Shown: one piece after another, positions 1-7,221 of the stretch
Layout: each line of letters opens with the position of its first letter
How positions within the stretch are numbered: position 1 is the first letter of the stretch
NCBI RefSeq assembly: GCF_018614655.1
Contig: NZ_JAGGOG010000016.1
Coordinates: 62,001 to 126,000 of the forward strand
From: Pseudomonas fluorescens
GTDB lineage: Bacteria; Pseudomonadota; Gammaproteobacteria; Pseudomonadales; Pseudomonadaceae
DNA: 64,000 bases
Direction of reading: 5' to 3'
Made by a program: the position numbers and the translations under genes
Notes under the pieces: generated by a model
Told to the model about the DNA's origin: nothing
Databases searched by the model: none
Seen by the model: only the letters and a program-made list of their open reading frames with translations

Positions 1-12
1 TGAACTGAGGGA

Positions 13-807
13 ATGCGCGTGCTGCTGTATCTTGAATTTCTGCCAAGCCTGCTGGTTGCCATGGCGCGCATTTATCCTTGTGCCTTTTTGGTGCCCGCGT
101 TCAGTTTCCAGCATATACGCGGCATGCCCCGACATATCATCGTGATGGTCATGGCCTTGATTCCTGCTCCCGGCATTCATGCCGTACTGGCGGGCCAGGA
201 TTATTCCGCGCTGATGATCAGCGGGCTACTGATCAAGGAGGCTGCCTTGGGTTTTTTGCTGGGCATCTTGTTAGCCATGCCGTTCTGGATGTTCGAGTCA
301 GTGGGTGCGCTGCTGGATAACCAGCGCGGCGCCCTGGCGGGTGGCCAGCTCAACCCTTCGCTGGGGCCGGACGCTACTCCCATCGGGCATCTGTTCAAAC
401 AGTTGGTGATTTACCTGCTGATCGCCGTCCTGGGTCTGAGCGTCCTGACCCAGGTGATCTGGGACAGCTACCTGATCTGGCCGGCCACCGCCTGGCTGCC
501 GCTACCGGCAGTCAATGGCTTCAGTGTTTTCCTCGGTATACTCGGCGATACCTTTACCCACATGATGCTCTACGCTGCGCCCTTTATTGCGGTGCTGTTG
601 TTTCTGGAGTTCGGCTTCGCCGTGCTGGGACTGTACAGTCCGCAACTGCAAGTCTCTACCCTGGCGACGCCGGTAAAGAGCCTGGTGGGGCTGGGGATTC
701 TGCTGCTTTACTTTCCGCTGTTGCAGGACTTGATCGTCACGCGCCTGGCGTTTTTGGGGGACCTCAAGCATTCCCTCGCACTGATGTTCAGGGTTTCGAC
801 ACCATGA
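13..807 (+). CDS. hrcT: Type III secretion export apparatus protein SctT (HrcT)
   Basis: Inner-membrane component of the type III secretion export gate, working with SctR and SctS at the base of the injectisome. The 264-residue product is almost entirely hydrophobic, with about six membrane segments, and matches the usual length of the SctT/YscT/FliR family. A TGA at positions 1-3 is probably the stop of the preceding gene, expected to be hrcS. The ATG at 13 lies directly after a purine-rich GAGGGA. The stop codon overlaps the ATG of hrcU, as in intact hrp clusters. The gene itself looks intact, but its downstream partner is truncated, so it is unlikely to act in a working secretion system. 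Confidence 0.88.
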   Translation: MRVLLYLEFLPSLLVAMARIYPCAFLVPAFSFQHIRGMPRHIIVMVMALIPAPGIHAVLAGQDYSALMISGLLIKEAALGFLLGILLAMPFWMFESVGALLDNQRGALAGGQLNPSLGPDATPIGHLFKQLVIYLLIAVLGLSVLTQVIWDSYLIWPATAWLPLPAVNGFSVFLGILGDTFTHMMLYAAPFIAVLLFLEFGFAVLGLYSPQLQVSTLATPVKSLVGLGILLLYFPLLQDLIVTRLAFLGDLKHSLALMFRVSTP

Positions 808-1421
808 GTGATTCGGGGGAGAAAAAACACGCCGCCACGCCCAAGAAGCTCAAGGATCAGCGCAAGAAGGGCCAGGTCGCCCAAAGTCAGGACATCGGCA
901 AATTGCTCGTACTGACCACCCTGAGCGAAATCGCCTTGTTCACCGCCGAAACCAGCATGCAGCGCTTTCAGCAATTGATGGTGATGCCCATGTCACGCAT
1001 GGGGCAGCCCTTTGTGCGGGCATTGGAAGAAGTGCTCATGGAGAGCCTGATGGTGTTTTTCTCGTTCGCGCTGCTGATGGCCGGGTTGGCGATTACCGTG
1101 AAGCTGATCAGCGGCTGGATGCAGTTCGGATTTCTGTTTGCGCCGGAAAGCCTGAAGCTGGACTTTAACCGCCTCAATCCCCTCAATCAGGTCAAGCAGA
1201 TGTTCTCTGCCAAGTCGGTGATGAACCTGTTGATGGGGTTGGCCAAGGCGTTGCTCCTTGGCGTGATTTTGTATGTCGTGATCGGCCCGTCACTGGGAGC
1301 CTTGATCAACCTGGCCACCAGTGATCTGCAGAGCTATATCCTCGCGTTGATCATCTTGTTCCGCTATCTGCTGCACGCTTGCCTGGGTCTGTTGCTGGTC
1401 TTGGCGCTTACGCGATGGTGA
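804..1421 (+). pseudogene. hrcU: Truncated SctU (HrcU) export switch protein, cytoplasmic autoprotease domain missing
   Basis: SctU/YscU/FlhB proteins are about 350 residues: four membrane segments, then a cytoplasmic domain that cuts itself at an NPTH motif to switch substrate class. Here only 205 residues remain. The N-terminus is canonical (ATPKKLKDQRKKGQVAQSQD) and all membrane segments are present, but the frame ends at ALTRW-stop where the linker helix should begin. No NPTH sequence follows. Downstream DNA reads as coding on the other strand, so the cause is a deletion junction rather than a simple nonsense mutation. The start overlaps the hrcT stop (ATGA). Without NPTH the protein should not support normal substrate switching. 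Confidence 0.88.
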
Positions 1422-1543
1422 GTTAGTTGAGCGCTGATCAACAAAATTTGTTGGTCGCGCCGCACCTTGATTTCGTCATCATCTTCAAACAACGTGATCT
1501 GCGGTTCGTTGCTACTCAACCAACGACCTAATAACTCGTCCAC
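1412..1543 (-). pseudogene. 5' remnant of the gene after hrpF (hrpG- or hrpV-like), cut by the hrcU junction
   Basis: Directly after the hrpF stop, a GTG at 1543-1541 opens a frame preceded by GAAGG at good spacing. About 45 residues look native: VDELLGRWLSSN, then an acidic stretch LFEDDDEIKVRRD, then ILLISAQLTHHR. The frame then runs into antisense hrcU sequence and stops at about 1364. In P. syringae the gene order after hrpF is hrpG, hrcC, hrpT, hrpV. The position suggests the 5' end of hrpG, a small chaperone-like protein; the alternative is hrpV if two deletions occurred. Assignment to either family is inference from position and size. Confidence 0.5.
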
Positions 1544-1762
1544 TCACTGTATGCCTTCGATAACGGTTTTGGCTGTTTCACTCATGTAATTGGTGTAGGT
1601 TGAACTGGCCGATAAAGTGGCGGCGAGGAAGATTTTTTCGTCGTTCATTGCTGCCATGGCTTCGTCATCGTCCAATCCGTCTCGTTCTATCTTTTCAAAG
1701 CGTTTTTGCGAATTTTCCAGTTGCCTATAGAGGTTTGCTTGCAGGCGATGATCAAAGCTCAT
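1544..1762 (-). CDS. hrpF: HrpF-like small type III secretion protein
   Basis: A 72-residue, mostly alpha-helical, charged protein that ends in AKTVIEGIQ. Size, position (between hrpE and the hrpG-like remnant) and its own HrpL promoter agree with hrpF, first gene of the hrpC operon in P. syringae, whose product is a small accessory protein of the secretion apparatus. The start is well supported: GGAG eight bases before the ATG, and an hrp box 29 bases upstream of the start codon. The assignment rests on synteny and length because the family is short and variable. The gene looks intact, although the operon it leads has lost everything downstream. Confidence 0.65.
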   Translation of the reverse strand: MSFDHRLQANLYRQLENSQKRFEKIERDGLDDDEAMAAMNDEKIFLAATLSASSTYTNYMSETAKTVIEGIQ

Positions 1763-1790
1763 TGGTTTTGCTCCAGAGGATGTTACGTTC

Positions 1791-1819
1791 TGTGTGGCAC
1801 GACTTGTGATTCCAGTTCC
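1791..1819 (-). promoter_or_regulatory. hrp box (HrpL-dependent ECF promoter) upstream of hrpF
   Basis: On the minus strand the sequence is GGAACT, 16 bases, then CCACACA. This fits the established HrpL consensus GGAACY-N15/16-CCACNNA. It lies in the 107-base gap between the hrpE stop and the hrpF start and points at hrpF, which is where the hrpC operon promoter is found in P. syringae. HrpL itself is not encoded in this window. Confidence 0.85.
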
Positions 1820-1869
1820 ATGAGTATTTCGTTAAAAATCAACCCTCGCTGAACCGCAGCCTATCCCCG

Positions 1870-2457
1870 TTATTTCGTTGAACCTGCCTCCTCGGCATTC
1901 AATAAGGTTTCCACCATCGAGACCCAGTCGATACGAAATCCACCTTCGGCCGTTTCCAGAACGAGCATTTGAGGTGCGATATTCTCCTCGGAGCGCAGGG
2001 TCCAGGGGAGCCCGGTGTGTTTGTTCAGCCACTGGTCTACGTTTTTACGGTCCAGTGGATTGCAGATGAGTGTGGCTTCGATTCGCGGGACTTGGGTGGC
2101 CAGTAATTGTTTGAGCAGGGCACTTAGGCGTTGGGGCGAGGCTGTTTCCTCGAGCAGACTACGAATGGCCAGGCTTGTGATGGAGGCGGCAATGGGTTCA
2201 ATGTTGTCGCAGATTGTCTGGCGCTCAATCTCCCAGCGTTGCAGTTGAGCGTTGGCGCGCTTCCAGAACTCACGGCTGGCATTTGTGTGTAGTGTGGCGC
2301 ACTGCTCCTCGGCTTGGCGCAGTAGTTCAATCGCCTCGGCTTTGGCGTTAGTCAGTAATGTGCCCGCTTGAGCACAGTCAATCAGCGTCTCTCGGGCGAT
2401 CAGGGTTTGTGGCAGGTCTTGGCCTTTAGTCAGCTCAATTTTGTGTCGGCATAACAT
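1870..2457 (-). CDS. hrpE: Type III secretion ATPase stator protein SctL (HrpE)
   Basis: SctL/YscL/FliH-type peripheral stalk protein, which links the secretion ATPase SctN to the cytoplasmic sorting platform. The N-terminus MLCRHKIELTKG is the typical SctL opening. It is followed by a long helical region (residues about 20-85) and a globular C-terminal half. The start at 2457 gives 195 residues and was chosen for this motif; an in-frame ATG at 2493, overlapping hrpD, would add 12 residues. The gene follows hrpD, as in Hrp1 clusters. No disruption is visible. The ATPase gene would lie in the other operon, outside the window. Confidence 0.78.
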   Translation of the reverse strand: MLCRHKIELTKGQDLPQTLIARETLIDCAQAGTLLTNAKAEAIELLRQAEEQCATLHTNASREFWKRANAQLQRWEIERQTICDNIEPIAASITSLAIRSLLEETASPQRLSALLKQLLATQVPRIEATLICNPLDRKNVDQWLNKHTGLPWTLRSEENIAPQMLVLETAEGGFRIDWVSMVETLLNAEEAGSTK

Positions 2458-2476
2458 GCAGATTGTTTTCTCTTGG

Positions 2477-3016
2477 TTAGGGCCAAGCGCCATCGTTCGT
2501 CATGGCGGTCGCTCGCCAGATGACGGCTTGCCACAGGGTGTTCAACCGACCATGACTGTCGGGCAGGTTGGAGTATTTCTCCAGGCCGAGTACTCGCTGA
2601 TTCGCAAAGCCAATCCGTAGGCGTTGCCATACGGCAGGCTCAACCCAGGCGCGCAAGTACTGCAGCGGATCGTCTATGTTCAGCATCAATGAATCCGGTG
2701 GGAGCGCTTTGGCAAGGCGCTGACACCAGAGGTATTCATCCTCTTCCAGTGAATTGTCGCGTACAGCCTGGCAGACACTGCCGATCAGCGTCAGCATGCG
2801 GTCACGTTGTCGTGGGGAGGCCTGTACCAGATGCAGCAAGGCTGGGGAGGGTGAAGGTGGCAGGCAGGGCTTTATAGCTAAGGCGGTGCTCACGCGCTCA
2901 TGCTGGCTGCGACATAGATCGGTCGATGTGACGTACGGGCCGAGGACCTCCCAGTCACACTCAGACATCGCCCACGGGCAGGCCCACCATCGAACCCACT
3001 CCAGGTGATTACTCAT
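2477..3016 (-). CDS. hrpD: Type III secretion sorting-platform protein SctK (HrpD)
   Basis: A 179-residue protein between hrcJ and hrpE, the position and size of hrpD/sctK. The family is weakly conserved and serves as an adaptor between the inner-membrane ring and the ATPase/C-ring platform. The N-terminus is Trp-rich (EWVRWWACPWAM), followed by a Leu-rich helical body. The start overlaps the hrcJ stop by eight bases, which suggests translational coupling, and the end overlaps the longer form of hrpE. The assignment relies mainly on synteny. No internal stop or frameshift is visible. Confidence 0.65.
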   Translation of the reverse strand: MSNHLEWVRWWACPWAMSECDWEVLGPYVTSTDLCRSQHERVSTALAIKPCLPPSPSPALLHLVQASPRQRDRMLTLIGSVCQAVRDNSLEEDEYLWCQRLAKALPPDSLMLNIDDPLQYLRAWVEPAVWQRLRIGFANQRVLGLEKYSNLPDSHGRLNTLWQAVIWRATAMTNDGAWP

Positions 3017-3815
3017 GAGCGGAAGGATTTAGTGGTGCGTGAGCCGATACGGCAGATGAGTTTTGTTGCAGATGTATCCCCCGTTTGCGCCAGAGAACCG
3101 CGCCAACCCCTGCGAGTGCCAATAGCATGAGGAATAGCGTAAGACTTATACGCCAGAAACCGAGATCGCTATCTTGAACCAGGAACGGACCAAAATAGGT
3201 CAGGCGCTGTCGCTCCAGATAGGCCGCAGCAGGCACAAAGACTACGGTTAGCTTTTGAGTGTTTTCTACCGCGGCTGCCATGCCGGGGATACTACTGGCC
3301 ACCATCCTGCGCACTCGGGGCCGAATATTATCAGGCTCAAGTCGTGGATCATGTTTGATGAATACCGAGGCTGATGCTGGTTGTACGGGTTCACCCGGTG
3401 CAACCCGTTCGGGGAGCACGACATGGACTCGGGCGACGATGACCCCGTCGATGTTCGACAAGGTCGCCTCTAACTCCTGAGACAGTGCATAGATGTAACG
3501 GGCACGTTCCTCCAGTGGTGTGGAGATAACGCCTTCTTTGCGAAATATATCACCCAGTGTTGACCGGGCTAATTTGGGCAGGCCGGCAGCTTCGAGCGTT
3601 CGGACCGCCCTGCTGATGTCCGTCGCGGTAACACGCACAATAACGCCGTCTTTGGTCGGCACTTTTTGGGCCCGGATTTGTTTATCCGCAAGCTCTGCAA
3701 CAACCTCATTAGCCTCTTGTTCCGACAGTCGGCTATGGAGTTCTACTTTTTCACCGCAGCCTCCGAGCAGCAATGCCAATGATAAAACCAACGGGGTGGT
3801 GATACAGCGGAGCAT
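3009..3815 (-). CDS. hrcJ: Type III secretion inner-ring lipoprotein SctJ (HrcJ)
   Basis: Lipoprotein of the inner MS ring of the injectisome (YscJ/PrgK/FliF-related). A signal peptide ends in a lipobox LLGGC with the modified cysteine at residue 20. It is followed by the two-lobed YscJ domain (residues about 25-195, including LDGDGVIV-like strands and VARVHVVLPER) and a C-terminal membrane segment at about 217-243 followed by basic residues. The 268-residue length is normal. The gene sits between hrpB and hrpD with short spacing on both sides. It appears intact, and is one of the best-recognised members of the cluster. Confidence 0.9.
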   Translation of the reverse strand: MLRCITTPLVLSLALLLGGCGEKVELHSRLSEQEANEVVAELADKQIRAQKVPTKDGVIVRVTATDISRAVRTLEAAGLPKLARSTLGDIFRKEGVISTPLEERARYIYALSQELEATLSNIDGVIVARVHVVLPERVAPGEPVQPASASVFIKHDPRLEPDNIRPRVRRMVASSIPGMAAAVENTQKLTVVFVPAAAYLERQRLTYFGPFLVQDSDLGFWRISLTLFLMLLALAGVGAVLWRKRGIHLQQNSSAVSAHAPLNPSAHE

Positions 3816-3822
3816 GATTTAC

Positions 3823-4185
3823 CTACTGTAGGTTGGTTATTTTCTCGCAACATTGCACGGTTTTGCTGATCACCTTGACTGACATGGACAACTCTCGATG
3901 AGCGTCTGAAAGTGACTTGGCAATTTCGTGCATGTCTTGTGATTTTTTGTTAATGCTCAGGTCGCGCAAACCTTTGGTCGCACGTTTTGATAGCTTTGTT
4001 AAGTGAGCTGATTGTTCGGATAACGCATTCGTACCGACTGTGGCATTTTGGCTCCATGGGGAAGGAGCGGTATCATCCAGTCTGGCTTGAAAAAAATTCA
4101 TGTCGGAAGCAGCGGGAGTAACGCCCTGCGATTCAACGGCTCGTGGAACCAGGCGGTCTGTGAAACTATCAGTGAGCACACGCAT
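3823..4185 (-). CDS. hrpB: Type III secretion inner-rod protein SctI (HrpB)
   Basis: A 120-residue protein just upstream of hrcJ, matching HrpB/SctI, the inner-rod or needle-adaptor subunit. The N-terminal half is polar and low in structure. The C-terminal half is helical and ends in a region (LSMSVKVISKTVQ) of the type that packs in the rod. The start at 4185 was preferred because GGAGG lies five bases upstream; an upstream TTG at 4200 is possible. The gap to hrcJ is seven bases. In P. syringae hrpA and hrpZ precede hrpB; here no hrpZ harpin gene is present between the hrpA position and hrpB. Confidence 0.72.
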   Translation of the reverse strand: MRVLTDSFTDRLVPRAVESQGVTPAASDMNFFQARLDDTAPSPWSQNATVGTNALSEQSAHLTKLSKRATKGLRDLSINKKSQDMHEIAKSLSDAHRELSMSVKVISKTVQCCEKITNLQ

Positions 4186-4257
4186 GTAGGCCTCCGGCAA
4201 GACGTTATGAACGTTCTTGTTGGTTTGTGAATGTTCTGTATAGCGGGAAAGGTAAGC

Positions 4258-4286
4258 AGCTTCCTCTATGTTTAATAGAGGAAGCT
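4258..4286 (-). other. Perfect 11-bp hairpin between the hrpA-position ORF and hrpB
   Basis: AGCTTCCTCTA at 4258-4268 and its exact reverse complement at 4276-4286 enclose a 7-base loop. It lies six bases after the stop of the small ORF and has no U-run on the minus strand. It is therefore more likely an mRNA-stabilising or attenuating structure than a full terminator. Confidence 0.6.
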
Positions 4287-4291
4287 ATAGT

Positions 4292-4468
4292 TTAAAATCT
4301 AAGTTTGCTAATATTTTCTAGTTCTTTTGTCATTATTTCGTTTTTAATCTCCTCTTTCTTTAGTCGACGCATTTCAGCTTTTTTCGCAGCGTCAAGATCG
4401 GCGTTTTCGCCGCCACCAATACCGCTACCGCTAGAACGAGAGGGGCTGGAAGAACCAATAGAACTCAT
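4292..4468 (-). CDS. Small Ser/Gly-rich then helical protein in the hrpA (pilin) position
   Basis: A 58-residue frame with a good ribosome site (AAAGGTGA eight bases before the ATG). The first 20 residues are nearly all Ser, Gly, Ile and Pro, which resembles a type III export signal. The rest is a highly charged amphipathic helix (AAKKAEMRRLKKEE... ending KLRF). Position, small size and an upstream HrpL promoter fit the Hrp pilus subunit HrpA, a fast-evolving family. The strong charge is unusual for a pilin, so it could instead be a secreted or chaperone-like peptide. That it is a gene is fairly likely; its function is not established. Confidence 0.5.
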   Translation of the reverse strand: MSSIGSSSPSRSSGSGIGGGENADLDAAKKAEMRRLKKEEIKNEIMTKELENISKLRF

Positions 4469-4625
4469 AACATCACCTTTGGGTTTCTTGATTTACATGT
4501 TGTGTGCGCTTTTAAACGCCGACGTATAGCCAGAAACATAGATCGATCGCTGCCTATCCGGTGTTTAAATAATACACATAGCATCACCGTTGCATTGAGG
4601 CTTGATCGACAGCGTTGATGATCAT
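4465..4625 (-). other. Two chained micro-ORFs in the leader of the hrpA-position operon
   Basis: A 13-codon frame (4625-4584, MIINAVDQASMQR) begins 17 bases after the hrp box, with GGAAGGG eight bases before its ATG. Its stop overlaps the ATG of a 39-codon frame (TGATG, 4584-4465). That second stop in turn overlaps the ATG of the 58-residue ORF (ATGA). This could be a translationally coupled leader, or the debris of a frameshifted hrpA. No homology is recognised. Confidence 0.35.
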
Positions 4626-4641
4626 GTAGGTGGCCCTTCCT

Positions 4642-4669
4642 TGAGTGGTTAAATGAAGAGTTCGGTTCC
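4642..4669 (-). promoter_or_regulatory. hrp box (HrpL-dependent promoter) of the hrpA/hrpB/hrcJ operon
   Basis: The minus strand reads GGAACC, 15 bases, CCACTCA, an exact fit to the HrpL consensus GGAACC-N15/16-CCACNNA. It lies between hrpS and the small leader ORFs and drives leftward transcription. This is the place of the hrpA (hrpZ operon) promoter in P. syringae. Confidence 0.9.
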
Positions 4670-4765
4670 AGAAACCTTAATAATGCTTCAACGTTTTTTG
4701 GAAAGAGCTTCTTGTTCGCGTACGCTAACCCGGTGCTTGGTATTGGAGATCTCCCGGTCCTGCGT

Positions 4766-5698
4766 TCAATCGGTACCGCTCAGTGATATTTCCAGTTGTT
4801 TCATCCTGTAGTACAGCGTGCGCTTGGCAACCCCCAATTTAACTGCCACCACATCCACATTGCGCCGGTGCCGGCGCAACGACTCTTCAATCAGTGATTT
4901 CTCGATTTGCTGTAGCCGCTCCTTGAGGCCGATTTCGATATCTTGATGGTCCATTATCGATTCTGAAAGCAGCGGAAGGTCCAACACAAAACGCTTGGCT
5001 GTCGAACGTAGTTCACGGACGTTGCCTTGCCAGGGATGGCACAGCAACTGTTGCAGCAGCGAGCTGGATGCCAGGGGAGCCGGGCGCTTAAAGTGCTCGG
5101 CTTCTTGGTCGACCATATTCAGGAACAACGGAATAATCCGCTCCCGACGTTCGCGCAGGGGAGGAAGCTTGATGCTGACTACGTTCAGGCGAAAGTACAG
5201 ATCGCGCCTGAAGGCACCTTGCTCGACCATTTCATGCAGAGATTGCTGGGCAGATGCGATAACCCGCATGTCCACCGGGATAAACCGGGTTGAGCCCAGG
5301 CGTTCAACGCCTCTGGACTCCAGCACCCGCAGCAGCTTGGCTTGCAGGGTAAGCGGCATGCTGTCTATTTCGTCAAGGTACAACGTCCCCAAGTGCGCCG
5401 CTTCAACAAACCCTGCCCGGGATTGCATCGCACCGGTATAGGCACCGCTGTTCACGCCGAACAGCTGGCTTTCCGCGAGGGTTTCCGGAATAGCAGCACA
5501 GTTGACGGCAACGAAGTTTCCGCGCCGACAGGACAAACGATGAATTCGCTGGGCCAAGGTATCTTTGCCGGTACCTGTTTCCCCCAACAAAAGGATATCG
5601 ATATTCAGTGTCGCAGTATTGTTGATGGTTGTTTCAATAGTCGGGCATTCAGTGAGTGGATCATCCGTTTCAAACTCTTTCTGATAGGAAGCCGACAT
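4766..5698 (-). CDS. hrpS: Sigma-54-dependent activator of the HrpR/HrpS type
   Basis: Enhancer-binding protein that in hrp systems activates the hrpL promoter with sigma-54. It has no receiver domain. The AAA+ domain starts almost at once: Walker A GETGTGKD (residues 39-46), the sigma-54-contacting loop as GAYTGA (85-90, a conservative change from GAFTGA) and Walker B TLYLDEID (105-112). A Fis-type helix-turn-helix lies near residues 270-305. Only one such gene is seen, not the hrpR-hrpS pair of P. syringae, although a second could lie elsewhere. It is transcribed in the same direction as the hrpA/hrcJ operon. All ATPase motifs are intact, so the regulator may outlive the apparatus. Confidence 0.85.
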   Translation of the reverse strand: MSASYQKEFETDDPLTECPTIETTINNTATLNIDILLLGETGTGKDTLAQRIHRLSCRRGNFVAVNCAAIPETLAESQLFGVNSGAYTGAMQSRAGFVEAAHLGTLYLDEIDSMPLTLQAKLLRVLESRGVERLGSTRFIPVDMRVIASAQQSLHEMVEQGAFRRDLYFRLNVVSIKLPPLRERRERIIPLFLNMVDQEAEHFKRPAPLASSSLLQQLLCHPWQGNVRELRSTAKRFVLDLPLLSESIMDHQDIEIGLKERLQQIEKSLIEESLRRHRRNVDVVAVKLGVAKRTLYYRMKQLEISLSGTD

Positions 5699-6038
5699 GT
5701 TGCTGTTGCTCCTATTGTGCGTCGCGGCACTTTACTGAACGTGGGTGTACTTTCCAAATTTTGGTAAGTAGAACGGAATTTATCTGATTTGTCATTGTGG
5801 TGGAAAGTGTGAAGTGGATGCTTGGTATGTGTGGAAAATTAAAGTTAATAAAGTAAGACAATACTCAAGCGCTGACAGCTTGTAATTATCTTGTTATAGG
5901 TCGGAATAATCTTAAAGTTTCCGTGAGTTTTGAAAACTTTCCGTTTTCAGGTGTAAATGGTTATATTTTGTTTGTGGGTGTAAAACGTTAGTGAATATTT
6001 CGTAGAGAGTATTTATGAGCCGGCGGATACGTCGCCCA
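5699..6038. promoter_or_regulatory. A+T-rich gap upstream of hrpS
   Basis: About 340 bases with no convincing gene and visibly higher A+T content than the flanking core genome. It carries a short palindrome AGTTTT-G-AAAACT at 5926-5938 and a near repeat of the AAGTTTCCG/ACTTTCCG type around 5913-5944. It probably holds the hrpS promoter. No sigma-54 -24/-12 element was found with confidence. Confidence 0.4.
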
Positions 6039-6039
6039 C

Positions 6040-6070
6040 AAAAAAGCCGATGCGATGCATCGGCTTTTTT
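6040..6070 (-). terminator. Rho-independent terminator of ychF
   Basis: GCCGATGC and GCATCGGC flank a three-base loop, with an A-tract before and a T-tract after the stem, so it can work in both directions. It lies about 30 bases past the ychF stop on the minus strand and marks the border between core genome and the type III remnant. Confidence 0.85.
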
Positions 6071-6098
6071 GTTTGACGGCCTGGGCCGTGGGTGTTGT

Positions 6099-7199
6099 TT
6101 AGACGTTGAAGCGGAAGTGCATCACGTCGCCATCCTTGACGATGTATTCCTTGCCTTCCAGGCGCCATTTACCGGCTTCCTTGGCACCGGCTTCACCCTT
6201 GAACTGGATGAAGTCGTTGTAGGCGATGACTTCGGCGCGGATAAAGCCTTTTTCGAAGTCGGTGTGGATGACACCAGCAGCTTGCGGGGCAGTGGCGCCG
6301 ACCTTGACGGTCCAGGCGCGGACTTCTTCAACACCTGCGGTGAAGTAGGTCTGCAGGTGCAGCATTTCATAGCCCGCACGGATCACGCGGTTCAGGCCTG
6401 GCTCTTCCAGGCCCAGGGCCTCGAGGAACATGTCTTTCTCTTCGCCGTCTTCCAGCTCGGCGATTTCCGCTTCGATCTTGTTGCAGACCGGTACGACCAT
6501 CGCGCCTTCTTCTTCGGCAATGGCCATGACCACGTCGAGCAACGGGTTGTTTTCGAAACCGTCTTCAGCCACGTTGGCGATGTACATCACCGGCTTAGTG
6601 GTCAGCAGGTGGAAGCCCTTGATCACCGCTTTTTCGTCGGTGCTCATGCTCTTCATCAGGCTGCGTGCCGGCTTGCCCAAGGTGAAGTGAGCGATCAACT
6701 GCTCAAGCAAGGCTTTCTGGACTACTGCGTCTTTGTCGCCGCCCTTGGCGTTGCGCGTGACCTTTTGCAGTTGCTTCTCGCAGCTGTCGAGGTCGGCAAA
6801 GATCAGTTCCAGGTCGATGATCTCGATGTCGCGTTTCGGGTCGACGCTGTTGGAGACGTGAATCACGTTCTCGTCTTCGAAGCAGCGGACCACGTGGGCG
6901 ATGGCATCGGTCTCGCGGATGTTGGCGAGGAATTTGTTGCCCAGGCCTTCACCTTTCGACGCACCGGCCACCAGGCCTGCGATGTCGACGAACTCCATGG
7001 TGGTTGGCAGGATGCGCTTGGGATTGACGATGGCCGCCAGTGCCTCCAGACGTGGGTCTGGCATTGGCACGATACCGGTGTTCGGTTCGATGGTGCAGAA
7101 GGGGAAGTTCTCCGCCGCAATACCGGACTTGGTCAGGGCGTTGAACAGGGTGGACTTGCCGACGTTGGGTAGGCCGACGATGCCGCAATTGAATCCCAT
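6099..7199 (-). CDS. ychF: Redox-regulated ribosome-binding ATPase YchF
   Basis: Obg-family P-loop protein that prefers ATP, binds the 70S ribosome and is involved in oxidative stress response and translation fidelity. The G1 motif GLPNVGKST is at residues 9-17, a DIAGLV switch near residue 72, an NVAED/NKIE-type base-recognition region lies mid-protein, and a TGS domain closes the C-terminus (TDFEKGFIRAEV). The length of 366 residues is close to the family norm. It follows pth by 22 bases in the same direction, the usual pth-ychF operon. The opposite strand is also open over its whole length, but that frame has no coding features. Confidence 0.96.
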   Translation of the reverse strand: MGFNCGIVGLPNVGKSTLFNALTKSGIAAENFPFCTIEPNTGIVPMPDPRLEALAAIVNPKRILPTTMEFVDIAGLVAGASKGEGLGNKFLANIRETDAIAHVVRCFEDENVIHVSNSVDPKRDIEIIDLELIFADLDSCEKQLQKVTRNAKGGDKDAVVQKALLEQLIAHFTLGKPARSLMKSMSTDEKAVIKGFHLLTTKPVMYIANVAEDGFENNPLLDVVMAIAEEEGAMVVPVCNKIEAEIAELEDGEEKDMFLEALGLEEPGLNRVIRAGYEMLHLQTYFTAGVEEVRAWTVKVGATAPQAAGVIHTDFEKGFIRAEVIAYNDFIQFKGEAGAKEAGKWRLEGKEYIVKDGDVMHFRFNV

Positions 7200-7221
7200 G
7201 GTGTTTCCCCTCGGATAAGAG

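Noticed and set aside
1600..1809. A plus-strand frame opposite hrpF
   Set aside because: It covers the hrpF gene and its hrp box in antisense and has no start signal; hrpF on the minus strand explains the interval.
4305..4529. A 74-codon hydrophobic frame on the plus strand in the hrpA region
   Set aside because: It is the mirror of the 58-residue minus-strand ORF and has no ribosome site; the hrp box and gene direction support the minus strand.
6015..7172. A 385-codon open frame on the plus strand across ychF
   Set aside because: It is antisense to the whole of ychF, has no ribosome site or recognisable domain, and its composition is that of a high-GC mirror frame. The same holds for long opposite-strand frames at 11083-12693, 27441-29060, 31226-32875, 53341-54717 and 59713-62055.
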